A stretch of DNA of 64,000 bases, from the NCBI GenBank assembly GCA_035236585.1, contig CP141126.1, forward strand, positions 68,425,414-68,489,413. The letters are read 5' to 3'. The translations under genes were made by a program, and so were the position numbers. The notes under the pieces were generated by a model. It made no database searches and was not told the origin of the DNA. It saw only the letters and a list, made by a program, of their open reading frames with translations. Shown here in pieces: positions 33,400-44,877 of the stretch. This stretch comes from Warburgia ugandensis (taxonomy: Eukaryota > Streptophyta > Magnoliopsida > Canellales > Canellaceae). The number at the start of each line of letters is the position of its first letter. The first letter of the stretch is position 1.

Positions 33400-34190
33400 A
33401 GTGAAATAGACCGTGAATAAGATGAAATCAGGAAAGGCCTTGGCGTCCGATGGTATATCAATAGAGGTTTGGAAGCATATGGGAGATACTGGGGTAGTTT
33501 GGCTGACAAAGTAGTTTAACAAGATTATAAAATCAAAGAAAATACTGGATGAATGGAGGAAGAGCTCTATTGTACCAATTTATAAGACTAAAGGAGACAT
33601 ATAGAGCTGCACTAATTATCAGGATATCAAACTTATGAGCCACACTATGAAACTTTTTGAAAGAGTGATTAAAAAGACGGTACAACAGAGACAAGTATAT
33701 CAGAGAACCAGTTTGTTTCCATGCCTAGGAGGTCTACCATGGAAGTTATTTTCTTACTAAGACAATTGATAGAGAAATATAGGGAGAGGAGGAAGGACCT
33801 CTACATAATCTTTATGGACTTAGATAAAGCTTATGATAAGGTCCCTAAAGAGTTAATACAAAGGATGTTGGGCGAGAAAGGGGTTTCATGGGAGTATATA
33901 GACATAATTAAAGAAATGTATAAGACAACAGTAACAAATGTTAAGACCACTACTAGAGAGACCGATGATTTTCCTATCACTGTAGGATTGCACTAAGGAT
34001 CGGCCTTGAGCATGCACCTTTGCTCATTAATTACGGATGAGTTAACAAAACATCTACATGAGGAGATTCCATGGTGCATGCTATTTGCAGATGATATAGT
34101 TTTAATTAATGAGACAAGGGAAGGCATAAACACAAAGCTAGAGTTATGGAGAGAAGCATTAGAACCTAAAGTATTTAAAATCAGCTGAGC
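33400..34190 (+). pseudogene. Reverse transcriptase domain of the RTE LINE
   Basis: The reading passes KMKSGKALASDGISIEVWK (about 33420), then WRKSSIVPIYKTKGD (about 33555), KLMSHTMKLFERVI (about 33630) and an open stretch 33721-33996 with IIFMDLDKAYDKVP (motif A). After a stop inside the usual GLHQG motif (33994-33996) it continues to the catalytic [10 protein letters not shown] (about 34079-34108). The fingers-to-palm order and both catalytic Asp residues are visible. It is split over frames and cannot make a complete protein. Confidence 0.92.
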
Positions 34191-34409
34191 TAAGATAGAG
34201 TATATGGAATTCAATTTTACCAAGGAGAGAAGTGGGAGTGGAGTACTAATAAAGACTGATAACTAAGAATTCCTTGTAAAAGAAGACTTTTGGTTTCTTA
34301 GGATTGACAATTCATGAGATTGGAGAGATTGAGATGGAGGTTACCCAAAGAATCCAAGCGAGGTAGAACAAATGGAGATGCACATCTAGAGTTTTGTGTA
34401 ATCAGCTAG

Positions 34410-34855
34410 TGCCATGCAAGTTGAAAGTAAAATTCTATAGTATAGGTATAAGGCCAACCATACTCGATGGATGAGTGTGTTAAGCAGTTAAGGAACATCA
34501 TGTTCATAGGTTTAGCATAGCAAAAATGAGGATGTTGGGATAGATGAGTGGCAAGATAAGAAAGGATAGAATTTGGAATGAAAATATTAGAGGAAACTTA
34601 GGAGTAGCACCAACAGGTAATAAGATGAGGGAGATTAGATTTAGATAATTTGTTCATGTCAAATGGAGTTTGAGAATGGAATCGGATAGAAGGAGTGAGG
34701 TAATGCAAGTTGAAGGTTCTAAAAGGCTAAGGGGAAGGCCCAAAAGAAGGTTGATAGAAGTGGTTAGAAAAGATTTAAAAACTTTGGGACTAAATGAAGC
34801 CATGATACTTAATAGAGGGGTGTGGAGGAATAAGATTCATGTGGCTGACCCCTAA
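34410..34855 (+). pseudogene. C-terminal segment of the RTE LINE protein
   Basis: The frame gives AVKEHHVHRFSIAKMRML, then MSGKIRKDRIWNENI, GVAPTGNKM and, in the open part 34670-34855, GSKRLRGRPKRRLIEVV and VWRNKIHVADP. It is collinear with the LINE fragment at 24572-25020, so the two are copies of one family. Confidence 0.88.
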
Positions 34856-35059
34856 TCAGGATAAGGTCTTGATGATGAGGAGGAGGAGGAGGAAGAGCTG
34901 GCTCTTTACTATAAGCTTTCATATTATGGAACTCCCCCATTAAATCCCATTTAACTTCTCATACATCTCCCTTTCAAGATTCTTTGTCATTTTCACTTTT
35001 ATCTTTTCATACACCTGCTTCTTGTCAAATGTAGGTCATTGTGGATTCCTTCAATCAAA
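34856..35059. other. LINE tail and flank
   Basis: It holds the purine-rich LINE tail with GAT/GAG repeats, ending near 34895, then sequence that rejoins the minus-strand transposase remnant. Confidence 0.5.
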
Positions 35060-35787
35060 ATATTTGGCAGTAGTAATGCCAAACCCTGCGCCCCTTAGCC
35101 AGTCATAGTATTCGTCCTTGTTGTGCAATGCCTTATACATGATATCATCCTTTGCAGTAGTCTTACTTAGAGTACCTATAGATATAGATGATTAGGTTGA
35201 CTTCTAGCATAATTTATAAAAACATGATCAATACTGCAAATTTTTATATAACTATTATATAAATATTTCAAATATAAGAAGGATAAAGACAACACACTTA
35301 TTATTTGAGAAGCAGCTTGTGTGACAACCTTAGTTTTGTAGGTTTTGGAGTAATGCTTCTCTGAATGTGCCATTTTCCATAGGATGGCATGGCTAATGGG
35401 ATTCATAGTTCCAACTTTCTTTTGCTATTGAGAGACATGCTAAAGTTGGTTAATTAAATATAGCTAGGTATAATTAAAAAGAAATGAACTCTCACAAATA
35501 CTTATTGTTCTTCTACCGTAAAGTAGCCCAACCTAGAGAGGTGCTACTGCATATGATTGATCCCATGCACCTTTGTTTGTTGAGCACTCTTTACTTCCAC
35601 ATTTGATGCAATGAAAGGTAACTAAGCATAATTGAATGTTATAAGTAAATCAATCAAACCTATGTTTAGCACATACCTTAAATTTAGGAGACAAGTAGCT
35701 GTGTACAAATTCATTCCATACATCCTAGTCAATGATGTTAGAATATATGTTTAGAACTCTATATAGCCTTGATGGTTCATCTTTAAA

Positions 35788-35838
<51 letters not shown>

Positions 35839-36230
35839 TAGCAAGGTAGGTCATCTATTTTTTCTAGCTTTAACCAACTCCTTGCAAAACATAGGTCATC
35901 TTGCCATCTGAGACGTCAAAGGCAGATTACAAAGTAGAACAAACATGTTACTCTATTTGAAAATAAAAAGATAAAGTACTATAGTTTACCTCAATTGTGT
36001 ATAAAAAGAATTTACATACCTTGACCATTTCATATATTGAATATTTGATTGATGGTGACACATGTCTACAATCATCAACAATAATAGGTACCATATGCTT
36101 CTTACCGTGCAACAAATGAAACTTACATAATTGACTATATGGTCACCTATCTCTGACCCATTACTGTTAAAGTCAATAATATCTTTTATTTCCTGTGACT
36201 TTCTCTCAATAATGTTTTTCACTATTATTC
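35060..36230 (-). pseudogene. CACTA (En/Spm-type) transposase remnant, central part
   Basis: Minus-strand readings include YEMVK with upstream MVPIIVDDCRHVSPSIK (about 36015-36090), LWKMAHSEKHYSKTYKTKV (about 35335-35395) with a trailing AASQI, and NKDEYYDWLRGAGFGITTA (about 35070-35130). These recall successive conserved blocks of the plant Ptta/En/Spm transposase family: the VPI-DDWR-like block, the LWK-AH-K-G-like block and a YYDWL ending. Frames change between blocks and stops occur, so it is a pseudogene. An AT microsatellite at 35798-35837 lies inside. Confidence 0.55.
35798..35837. repeat. (TA)20 microsatellite
   Basis: An uninterrupted alternating AT run of about 40 bases, preceded by a short GT run. 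Confidence 0.95.
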
Positions 36231-37375
36231 ATCCTCTGTCCATTCTCTTATGAGGACTACTCAGGTTGGGTTCTTCTTAATGTACCTACATCATAACTAC
36301 ATATTCCAAATATTTAGTGAATTGCTATTAAATAACCGCAGTTACATAAATAAAAATAATAAAAGAACAAATTTTTTTACTTCCTCCAATATAATATAGA
36401 GTTGTTCAAAGTTGTATCAGAAGTTATCATATGCATATTGAAACATCAATGTAGCCCTATTATATACAACACTTTCTACAGTCTTCATATTCACATCTTT
36501 CTGCAAATGTTGACAGACCCTGAGGTAATTCTTCTTCATGCTAGATCCAAGGGAGATAACTTTTATCAACTCCATTAAAGCACAAATGTTCTCTCAACTT
36601 GCCTACAATTTCCTTTCTCATGTTTCTACCTCTCGAGTATGTGATTACAATTACCGCTTTTCCTAAGTGCAAACTCCATGAAATTTTTTTGTTCCCTCCT
36701 CATTTTCTCTTGATGATCTTACCATGATCATCCAAGCATTTTTTTTTTTTCTATTCTCACTATCTTGTTGCATAAACACCACTACTTCTTATAAGTACTT
36801 TGACAACACAAAATAGAAGCTTAGATGTTTCCTAATTTTGGTGTATGGCTCATTGATAGCATGTTCTATAAGATAGACGGCTTAGGTCTTCAATAAGAAT
36901 GAACCACTTATTCTCTTCTTGAGTGAAAATATGTGGATCCAATCCAAGATTTTCAAACATGAAAAGAATGAACTCTTGATTAGGCATTTTAGAAAATACT
37001 AAGTATGAGAAGAATACATTTGAAAAATTTATCATGCATGGAAAATTTTCAACTCTAGGTTGGGACAGAAAGATTAATGCAAACATAATAGATATATACA
37101 AGGTAGGGAAAACTTTAAGAAAGGAATTTTCTACTTATAATCACTCAAATAAAACATGAGTCATGAACAAAAGACTTACCCAAGTATGGTGATCCAACTA
37201 TCATAAATGTTATGAGGAAGAGCTTGCCAAGCTGAGTGATGATTCTTGTTTCCTAAAAAATGTTCAATAGCATGTTGGAGGGATCTCTAGAGATCATATG
37301 AAATCAAGATAGAGAGGGAAGTATCAACCAAAAAAGATAAGTTCAAAGACAAACTATAATCATAGCCTATTGGCC
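36231..37375 (-). other. Remaining 5' part of CACTA-like remnant
   Basis: Apart from the domain at 36560-36700 and an unrecognised 83-codon minus-strand frame at 36850-37101, no conserved text is seen. It ends where similarity to the H-family LTR starts. Confidence 0.35.
36560..36700 (-). pseudogene. Transposase-associated domain remnant
   Basis: Reverse-complement text includes MEFALRKSGNCNHI and, after a shift, KLREHLCFNGVDKSYLPW followed by HEEEL. In plant CACTA transposases a transposase-associated domain near the N terminus has a Cys-rich centre and ends in an HL...G...Y..W pattern. The position upstream (in minus sense) of the other blocks agrees with that order. Confidence 0.5.
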
Positions 37376-37726
37376 ACCTTTACATTACTTTATAGATCAT
37401 AATTACAGTCAAAAGAGATGAACATTATTCATGATGATTTTCTAATGTCTCTAACCATCCAACTCAGCTTTTTGCAAGTGGAGCCCACTTAGTAAAATTA
37501 CAAAATTGCATTTCATGAGAAAAATTGTAACTTATTCATCCAAACTCCGATTTTAGCAAACTCAGTATCATTTGAATCAGTTTTTTTAGTAGAATCCAAA
37601 TATAGAGGTTACAACACTTGATTTGACTTCTATAAAAATATCAGTTCTGGAAATTCAATCTCCATATTTCATAATTCAATTCCATAAATTCACATAAAAT
37701 GAAATATAAAAATTTGGGATGTTACA
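37376..37726 (-). mobile_element. H array, left LTR, truncated
   Basis: It matches 43545-43893 of the middle LTR, including GTCAAAAGAGATGAAC and the ending ATGTTACA. About 2.2 kb of the LTR is missing on the left, where it abuts the CACTA remnant. The reverse-complemented polypurine tract and GGCAAAATTTC-type tail follow at 37727 onward. Confidence 0.85.
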
Positions 37727-38984
37727 TCCTTCCCTCCTTAGAGAAATTTTGCCCTCAAAATTCTCTTCATATTATTTCTCAAATAATTCTAGAAACATCC
37801 TCATTACATAGTAAATTCAAGTTCTCATAATTTCTTTAATAAAAAAAACCAATCCTTAAAATTACATGATTCCCAACTTCAAACTCTAAACATTTACTCG
37901 CTTATTGGCACAGCTTTTCCATCTACTTAAGTAATAAAGAGCTACTTTTGCTACACAGTCTAACACTTGGCCTTTACTTGCTAACACATCAACAATGTTA
38001 TGTAATTTCAACTCATATAAATAATGTCTCCAAATCTTTAAGATGAACATAACAATTGTTAATTTTCAATAATGAGTAACATAATGTGATGACCCAAGTT
38101 TTCCCATGCATTTTTAAATGCAAGATCTAAATTTCTAAGGTGGGATGCATCCCTATTTGAAAACCATTTTATAAAAACCATGCAATGCAGCGGAAAATCT
38201 TTAGTTTTAAACTTATTTTCAAAACCCCAAGTGTCGTTTGCTTTCACAACCACCAAAGTAGTTTTTGAAAAACTTCAGAAATCATAAATATTTTTCCCCA
38301 AGTCTATCCAAATACAAAGACACAAATCCAACTGTAAATAAATACAAATACATGTCCAAAGGGTAGAGAGTTTACTCACATGTATAGTTGTCTTCTTTGT
38401 TTATTCACTTGCTTGTAGCACTAATATCTCCTGAGACGTCTTCTATTTGTGAGTGGAACTATCCTGAAAAATGTTAAGGATAGGGTGAGTATATACTATA
38501 CTCAGTAGGAGTGTATCACTACTAGTTTTGCAATGCATGCTATGTTTAAAATCATATGCTATTAAAAACATGTGCATGTTCGAACAACCACGTTCAATAT
38601 CGATATTAAAAATCACTGTCGAAGTGAAATATTGACGACTTAAAGAATAGCATAATCCAAGTCGAAAGTATCATATATCATAAACATAATGATATGCATA
38701 AGATGCTCAACTGAATCCAACTCATGGATATCTAGTATGGTCGACCAACCTCATGTCATGCCATATGCAATGCAAGTAAATCCATGAAACCATAGGGTCC
38801 AACTATGCCCACGACCTCGTCGTCGTGTGGTCCCCGAGTACCTGAGGACACTTGGTCATAGCCTCAATGGGGCATATGACACATATTCGTCGTAAATCAT
38901 GCAATTTATGAAATCGATTGCAAAATATGCATGCAATGCATAAAATCTGCTCATGCTAGTATTGCATTCAAAGTCATAACCCTG

Positions 38985-39330
38985 CCTAGAAGCCTGCCAG
39001 CTCTCTCTAGCCTGCTCTCATCAGCCTGCCCTCTTCAGCCCGCCCTCATTGGCCAAGGCCACACTTATCATGCAATCTATGCATGTAGCACATGTCTTGG
39101 CAATATATGCGTAATGTATTTTTCAAAACCTGTCCTCTTTGAGTCCCTCACAACTGCCTGGCCCTCACAACTGCCTACCCAGCGTCTTTTGGGCACTCCA
39201 GCGTCTTTTGGTAACCCTCAAGGACATGCACTTTTTCCAGAACTCAATGCTCACAAATCATGCAATATATGCATTTGTTTGCAAAACATATCTATGTATA
39301 TGCAATTATTTGCAAAACATATCTATGCAT
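38985..39330 (-). repeat. Cluster of short tandem repeats in solo LTR D
   Basis: Several adjacent small arrays are present: about four ~14-17-base units around AGCCTGCCCTCATC (38990-39052), two units of CCCTCACAACTGCCT (39146-39178), two of CCAGCGTCTTTTGG (39179-39212), and two ~32-base units with TTTGCAAAACATATCTATG (39270-39330). They indicate local slippage or unequal exchange in the LTR. Confidence 0.75.
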
Positions 39331-39714
39331 AAAGCATTTATCATATGTACGCTGAATTAAGTCATGCTAAACAAGTCATATTCTTATACTTAAAACATGC
39401 ATTCTCAAAACAATCATGGCTCTTTTAAAAAGTCTAGTAGTGATAGAGCACCTACCTGAAAGTCTCCTGGAGTCGCATCCTTTATCACTTCAACCCTTCC
39501 CTGGGTTTCATTTATAAACTCCTGGGTATGAATGGATACAAGGAGTCCTTATTAATTTCAATCCATTTAGACATTAGATCACTAGCTCTGCCTATTGGGT
39601 CCATGGTCCTTGCTTAATTCATTCGTCAGGCTAGATCCTATGGTGTGGATCTACTTTCCAATAGTTAAACTCTGTAATTTATCTTCTAATCCTAACTTTA
39701 AAGTCTCATTAGGT

Positions 39715-40080
39715 CCGCGTGCCCCAGTTCCCAGGACACCTGTGTATCCTGGTTGAACCACGACTGCCTTACGTGCGTGTGCGCCCAAAGGCCGTGCCAG
39801 GGACCGCATTTTGCACGCGCACATGAATGCTCAAGTGACACGCTATGACGCGCATCATTGCACAGACGCACCTTGTAGCATGGCGCGTCTCAGCTCCCAG
39901 GGCACCCCGTGCACCCTGGTTGAGCCAGGACCCATGCCCCATGTTGCACGGGCACCCGAAGGCCGAACCTGGGACAGTGTACGCACTGTCATATGCCTGG
40001 AGCCCATCCCTGGGACCCTATCCCAGCTGCACATGGAGCAAGGCATCTCTGGGATGCCTGGCTCGTGCAAGATCGTCTGA
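39715..40080 (-). other. GC-rich leader segment of solo LTR D
   Basis: CpG-rich sequence with a diverged internal duplication: 39718-39765 (CCCAGTTCCCAGGACACC) resembles 39881-39930 (TCAGCTCCCAGGGCACC). Its place downstream of the TATA box matches the GC-rich part of element A's LTR. Confidence 0.6.
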
Positions 40081-40486
40081 GCCGGTTTGGGGACGTTTTT
40101 CGGCCAGGAAATCTGGCTGGAAAACGTCTAAGAACGCTAGATCCAGCATGCATCTAGCCTGAAAGGGGAAGAACCACGAGAGAGAGAAGAATAGGCTTAC
40201 TTGGGCAGCTTGGGGGCACCCTTTTTCCCAGTGATGGAACCCTTTTTCCGTCTGAAACCCCATCTTGCCGGAAAACTTGAACAAAGGGGGAAAGACCCTG
40301 CTTCCGATGATGCCAGAGGGATAAGAGGGGAGGTGGGGAGATGGGTAAAGAGATGGCTGGCCAGACTTGGGCCTGGCCATTGCCAGAAAATGCAGAGGAT
40401 GGGTTTGGGACGGGTTTTCGATTTTACTGGAAACCCCAGTCTCAAAACGACCGAAAAATCGTGTTTTTTGGAGAGGGGAGATGGGG

Positions 40487-40495
40487 CTTTTTATA
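40487..40495 (-). promoter_or_regulatory. TATA box of solo LTR D
   Basis: The complement is TATAAAAAG, identical to the box in element A. Tandem GC palindromes lie immediately upstream in element sense (40504-40543). Confidence 0.7.
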
Positions 40496-41379
40496 GCCCT
40501 GCTATGGCAGTGCTGCCAATGGCGGTGCCGCCCTTGGCGGTGGAAGAAACCTCTAGAAATGGGGTTTCTGGAGGGGTCTAGAGGTTGAAGACGACAGGGG
40601 GTGCAGTTATCAAAACGGCCCCTTGCGTTTTTCATTTTTTTCATTTTTCTGTTTAATTTACAGAAATATCCCTAATCTTTAAACGGCCGTAACTTCTTCA
40701 TACGAACTCCGTTTTGGGTGATTTTTGAGGTGTTAGATTCCATTTTTCGAGTAGAATCTAATGGTACCTTCATTACAAATTCCTTCTTTTACTATTTTAA
40801 ATAAGGTAAAACATTCAACACAATTCATTTCTTATAAAATGTCCAAAATAGCGTAAATTGCTCGGGCATTACACATAATTTACTTCATGCTTCTACAACT
40901 ATCGTAATACAAGATAATTTCTATTTCTTTTGTCTACCTCAATTTATTTGTTTGTTATCATACTTTCAAACTTAAGGTCAAACTGTTCTATTCAGACAAA
41001 AGTTCAAAGGTTACCTAAATTTAAGATTATTTCTATCCAATTATATCTCATATCATGAACTAGACTCCATATCTTTCAGGAGTTATCTAAGTTCTCAGTT
41101 AAAGATACTACTTATATAGTTTTAAGCTCTAGTTCTTTTGTATAAGAACTATACTAACCTCATGAGAATACTCTTCTCATACAAGGATAAAATTCTCCTT
41201 GTTTTCTTAAAGCATGTCAACCTTCATAAGTGGCATCTCTTTCTCATTAATCAACATTGCCTATATAAGTTATCTCTGTAACTCATACCTTCTCAACTGA
41301 CACTCATCTATTGACTATATATGACCTTTGGACATGTTGGACTTGCTACGAAAGGAGTGATTGAGCTCTGATACATCTA

Positions 41380-43893
41380 TGACAACCCAGGATTTTAAAA
41401 CATGTTTTCTTTTAAAGGAAAACCTAAGTGTCATCTCTACCAAAAAAATACATTTATAGATTCTAAAATCCAATGAGTTTATATTTAACATTTTCTAGGA
41501 TTTTATCCAGTCACAGCTCACAATCCAACTATATAAATGCATGTGTGTGTGTGTGTGCATACATGTCTAAAAAGATAAAATACAAGTCATATACTTACAT
41601 TGTCAACACAGTTTTGCACTACTATTGTCCTCGCCTAAGGTTCCATCTATCTCAAGCTGTTTTTCCTTCGAGTCAATTTCTTCAAACCTGAGACATTGTA
41701 AACAAATTACAATGTCTTAGCAAGCCCTATGCTTAGTAGGTGTTTGAACATTTAATTTGGAAATATACATAGACCTAAATACAATGTCTAAACCTATTGC
41801 CTCTTGCACCCACCCTCATTAGCTACTCACATGTATAATTATTGATTCAAACATTGATTACATGCAACAAAGCAAAAACACTGTGAAATATAAGTCAGGT
41901 CTCCAATCATAGTTATGTATCAAACCAAAATGAGAGATCAAATTCACGAAATGCAGAAATGTGAGTGTTAATAATTCTAAACCAAGGATTTTAAAGACTC
42001 CATATCCTTATCATTTGCATTCATAATGTCTCAATAATATTCATATATCATTCACATCCACATACTAAATTAATCACTTAATATCATCATCATCAAGGGA
42101 AGATAAACATCATTCATTTCATCCATGAAGAATAAAGAATTTCTAATCTATAACCATGTCAATCTTCTATTTATTAAAATATATCTATAACATGTATTTG
42201 ATTAGATACATGTTATTCTAGTTAGCTTTAATTGTCCTCTTTTCACAATCAACAACTTGTGCTTCAATATATACAACATAGAAAATTATGCTTTTAATAC
42301 ACTTAGATATTTAGATTTAATTATGATCTAATTATCTAGATCATCCTAGATCATTGATCCACTAAATTCCTCAAATTATATCTTAAATACATCTTTAGGT
42401 AGCACGATCTCAGCCATTTAGGCTATAGATCTACTTTCCAAACCATGGATATTGATCAAATATCCATTAGGTGTTATAATCTCATATCTGCACTGCTAAT
42501 CTCCTATCAATAGTACCAACACTTTAAATTTCAATATATGGCTATGATCTTAGATCAGAATACACTTGATCTTGCTTAAATAACACATAATCGATTTGTC
42601 GATCTTGCTACAAATTGCTATTATGTGAAATTGACATAGATTAGCCAATTGGACAATTTAGATTGGGGTCAAATCAATAAGATAGGAATCATATGACCAT
42701 GTATCTATAGGTGAATAACTTAGATCCACCTTAAAGTTGTAGATTATAACTTAGATCATCAAGGATCATCACGATTTGTGAAATGGATAATCAAATTTGC
42801 ATATCTCAGATTGACGGTGATAGATAAGGATTGGATTTGACTTTGGATGGTTAGATGATCCCACATCTCACCAAAACACATTCCATTGTGTAGATCAGAT
42901 CAAAATAAGCTAGAAGTGTGGTTTCCATGCAAAATTTTAAGGTCACAAACGATAAATGACCTTCACCCAAGAATGTTATTAGAGACATCATTGTTGGTGG
43001 CCATTTTACTATAAAATATCAAATTGAATAATGGAAATCATATATCAGAGTCTCACCTACAATCCCCTAAAGTTTGGTTAAGATCCGGCATCATTTGATG
43101 TTGAAAAATGTCAAAAATGGTGACATTCATCGGATTTTTGCCTAATCACCAGGTCATTATCTTTACTCTGAACCATCATTGTTCCTCTGCCAATCTTTAC
43201 TGACTCTTGGGATTTTGTTCATGTTGGCTAGAAGATGATGGTGAATGGCTCCAATCTCTGATCCATGACACCGTTCACCCTGTCGGTCTCAAAGACTATC
43301 ATGTATTTCCCACTATTGATCTCCTTCTTGCTGCTGTCCCAATCCCTCTTGCAACATGGTTCCTCCTTCCACTCCCTCCTTTCTCCTTCTTCTCCTCTCC
43401 TTCCTCTCTTCTTACCTTTCTTCTTCCTCTTTTCTCTCTCTGTCAAGTTTTTCTCTGTGTGAGTTGAAGGTGCCATTATCAAAATAGCTCCATTCATTTA
43501 TTTATTAAAAAAAATTATATTAAATATCTAAAATTAAATTATGAAATTTATATTGTTTTACACATCATAATTATAGTCAAAAGAGATGAACACTATTCAT
43601 GATAAATTTCCACCATCTCTTAACTATCCAACCATCTTTTTGCAAGTGGGGCCTACTTAGTGAAATTATAAAATTGCCCTTCGTGAGAAAAATCACAACT
43701 TATTCGTTGGAACTCCAGTTTTTGTAAACTTAATATAGTTGGAATCACTTTTTTGAGTATAATCCAAATATGGAGGTTTCACAATAGATTTGACTTATAT
43801 AAAAATTTAATTTCTTGGAGTTCAACCCTCATATTTCTTAATTCAATTCCATAAATTCACATTAAAGGAAATATAAAAATTTGGCACCTTACA
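41380..43893 (-). mobile_element. H array, middle LTR (2,514 bases)
   Basis: In plus coordinates it runs from TGACAACCCAGG to GGCACCTTACA. A primer site complement lies just left of it and a polypurine tract complement just right, so it serves at once as 5' LTR of the left unit and 3' LTR of the right unit. Compared with the right LTR it lacks ~560 bases (equivalent of 56270-56830) and the palindrome part of the promoter module. The pyrimidine-rich tract (about 43370-43450) gives spurious frames on both strands. Confidence 0.88.
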
Positions 43894-44745
43894 TCCTCTA
43901 CCCTTAGATGAATTTCATCCTCAAAATTCTTTCCAAGTTATTTCTCAAATAATTCTAAAAACATCCTCTTCTCATAGTAAATTCAAATTCTCATGATTTC
44001 TTCAATTAGAAAAAGCAATCTTCAAAATTACAAGAGTCCTAACTTCAATCTTTAAACATTTGCTTGCTTACTGGCATAAATTTTCCATCAGCCTAAGCAA
44101 TAAAGAGTCATTTTCTTTGTGCACTCTAATACTCGACCTTTACTTGCTAACACATCAACATTGTTATATAATTTCAGCTCATATAGATAATGTTTCCAAG
44201 TCTTTAAGATGATTATAACAATTATTAATGTTCAATCATGAGTAACATAATTTGCCTCATGTTTCTTCAATTATCATAATACAAGATCATTTCTGTTTCT
44301 TTTGTCTGCCACAATTTTTCTATTTTTATCATACTTTCTAACTTAAGGTCAAACTATTCTATTCATACAAAAGTTCAAAGGTTACCTGAATTCAAGATTA
44401 TGTCCATCCAATTATATCTCATATCATGAACTAGACTCCTCATTTTTCAAGGGTTATCTAGGTTCTCAATTAAAGATACTACTTATATAGTCTTAAGCTC
44501 TGGTTCTTCTCTGTAAGAACTATACTAACCTCAAGAGAGTACTCCTATCATACAAGGAAAAAATTCTCCTTGTTTTCTTAAAGCATATCAACCTTCATAA
44601 GCAGCATCTCCTTCTTATTAATCAACATTGCCTATATGAGTTATCTCTGTAATTCATGCCTTATCAACTGACATTTGTTGACTGTATATGACTTTTGGAC
44701 ATGCTTGACTAGCTTTGAAAGGATTGATTGAGCTCTAATAACAAA
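43894..44745 (-). mobile_element. H array, second interior (852 bases)
   Basis: Collinear with the first interior: polypurine tract complement at 43894-43925, AT-rich non-coding middle, leader with CTATATGAGTTATCTCTG and a decayed primer site complement (AGCTCTAATAAC, about 44731-44742). It has no gag or pol. Confidence 0.88.
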
Positions 44746-44855
44746 TGTTACAACCATGGATTTTAAAACACATTTTGTAAAATCCCACAAAAAAAGCCTT
44801 AAATAGGGGGGGTTGTATTTGACCCTGGCACCCTCCCCCCATTTAAGTGAACCGA

Positions 44856-44877
44856 GAACAAACTTAATGGTCTGTTC
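44856..44877 (+). promoter_or_regulatory. Palindrome of the shared LTR promoter module (B1 5' LTR)
   Basis: A 22-base imperfect palindrome with half-sites GAACAAACT and GGTCTGTTC around TAA. Related palindromes occur at the same place in H (62575-62596), I (60421-60441) and, decayed, G (24224-24246). In the B1 3' LTR only the left half, GAACAGACC (52399-52407), remains. Its distance from the TATA-like box suggests it lies at or just after the transcription start. Confidence 0.6.

Larger units (their letters stand above)
32230..34895 (+). mobile_element. RTE-type LINE, 5'-truncated and decayed
   Basis: The element carries an apurinic endonuclease remnant, a reverse transcriptase and the RTE C-terminal segment in order, and ends in a TTGATGATGAGGAGG-type tail (34866-34895). 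RTE LINEs copy their RNA at a nicked target. The body has numerous stops and frameshifts. A target duplication was not identified. It interrupts a CACTA-like transposase remnant on the other strand. Confidence 0.88.
38085..40873 (-). mobile_element. Solo LTR D (element A family), 2,789 bases
   Basis: In plus coordinates it runs from TGTGATGACCC to GGGCATTACA with perfect CATAA duplications at 38080-38084 and 40874-40878. Read on the minus strand it begins TGTAATGCCC like element A's LTR. It also carries the AACGGAGTTCGTATGAAGAAG block, the TATA box and the GC palindromes in the same order. It therefore belongs to the same or a sister family. There is no interior or second LTR. The 208-codon minus-strand frame at 40018-40644 runs through the promoter and GC-rich leader and resembles no known protein, so I treat it as a chance frame. 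Confidence 0.93.
37727..41379 (-). mobile_element. H array, first interior (859 bases plus solo LTR D)
   Basis: Without D, the interior is 37727-38084 plus 40879-41379. It matches 43894-44745 throughout and goes straight from polypurine tract sequence to leader and primer site (complement of GAGCTCTGATA at 41363-41373), with no gag or pol. It is a large-deletion derivative similar to G in its leader (G 20750-20960). Confidence 0.88.

Noticed and set aside
36739..36751. T-run considered as a terminator or LINE poly(A) tail on the minus strand
   Set aside because: It lies within the CACTA-like remnant with no LINE coding sequence next to it.
40018..40644. 208-codon minus-strand reading frame, the longest in the window
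   Set aside because: It lies entirely in solo LTR D across the promoter and GC-rich leader, overlaps other frames on both strands and has no domain or family resemblance.
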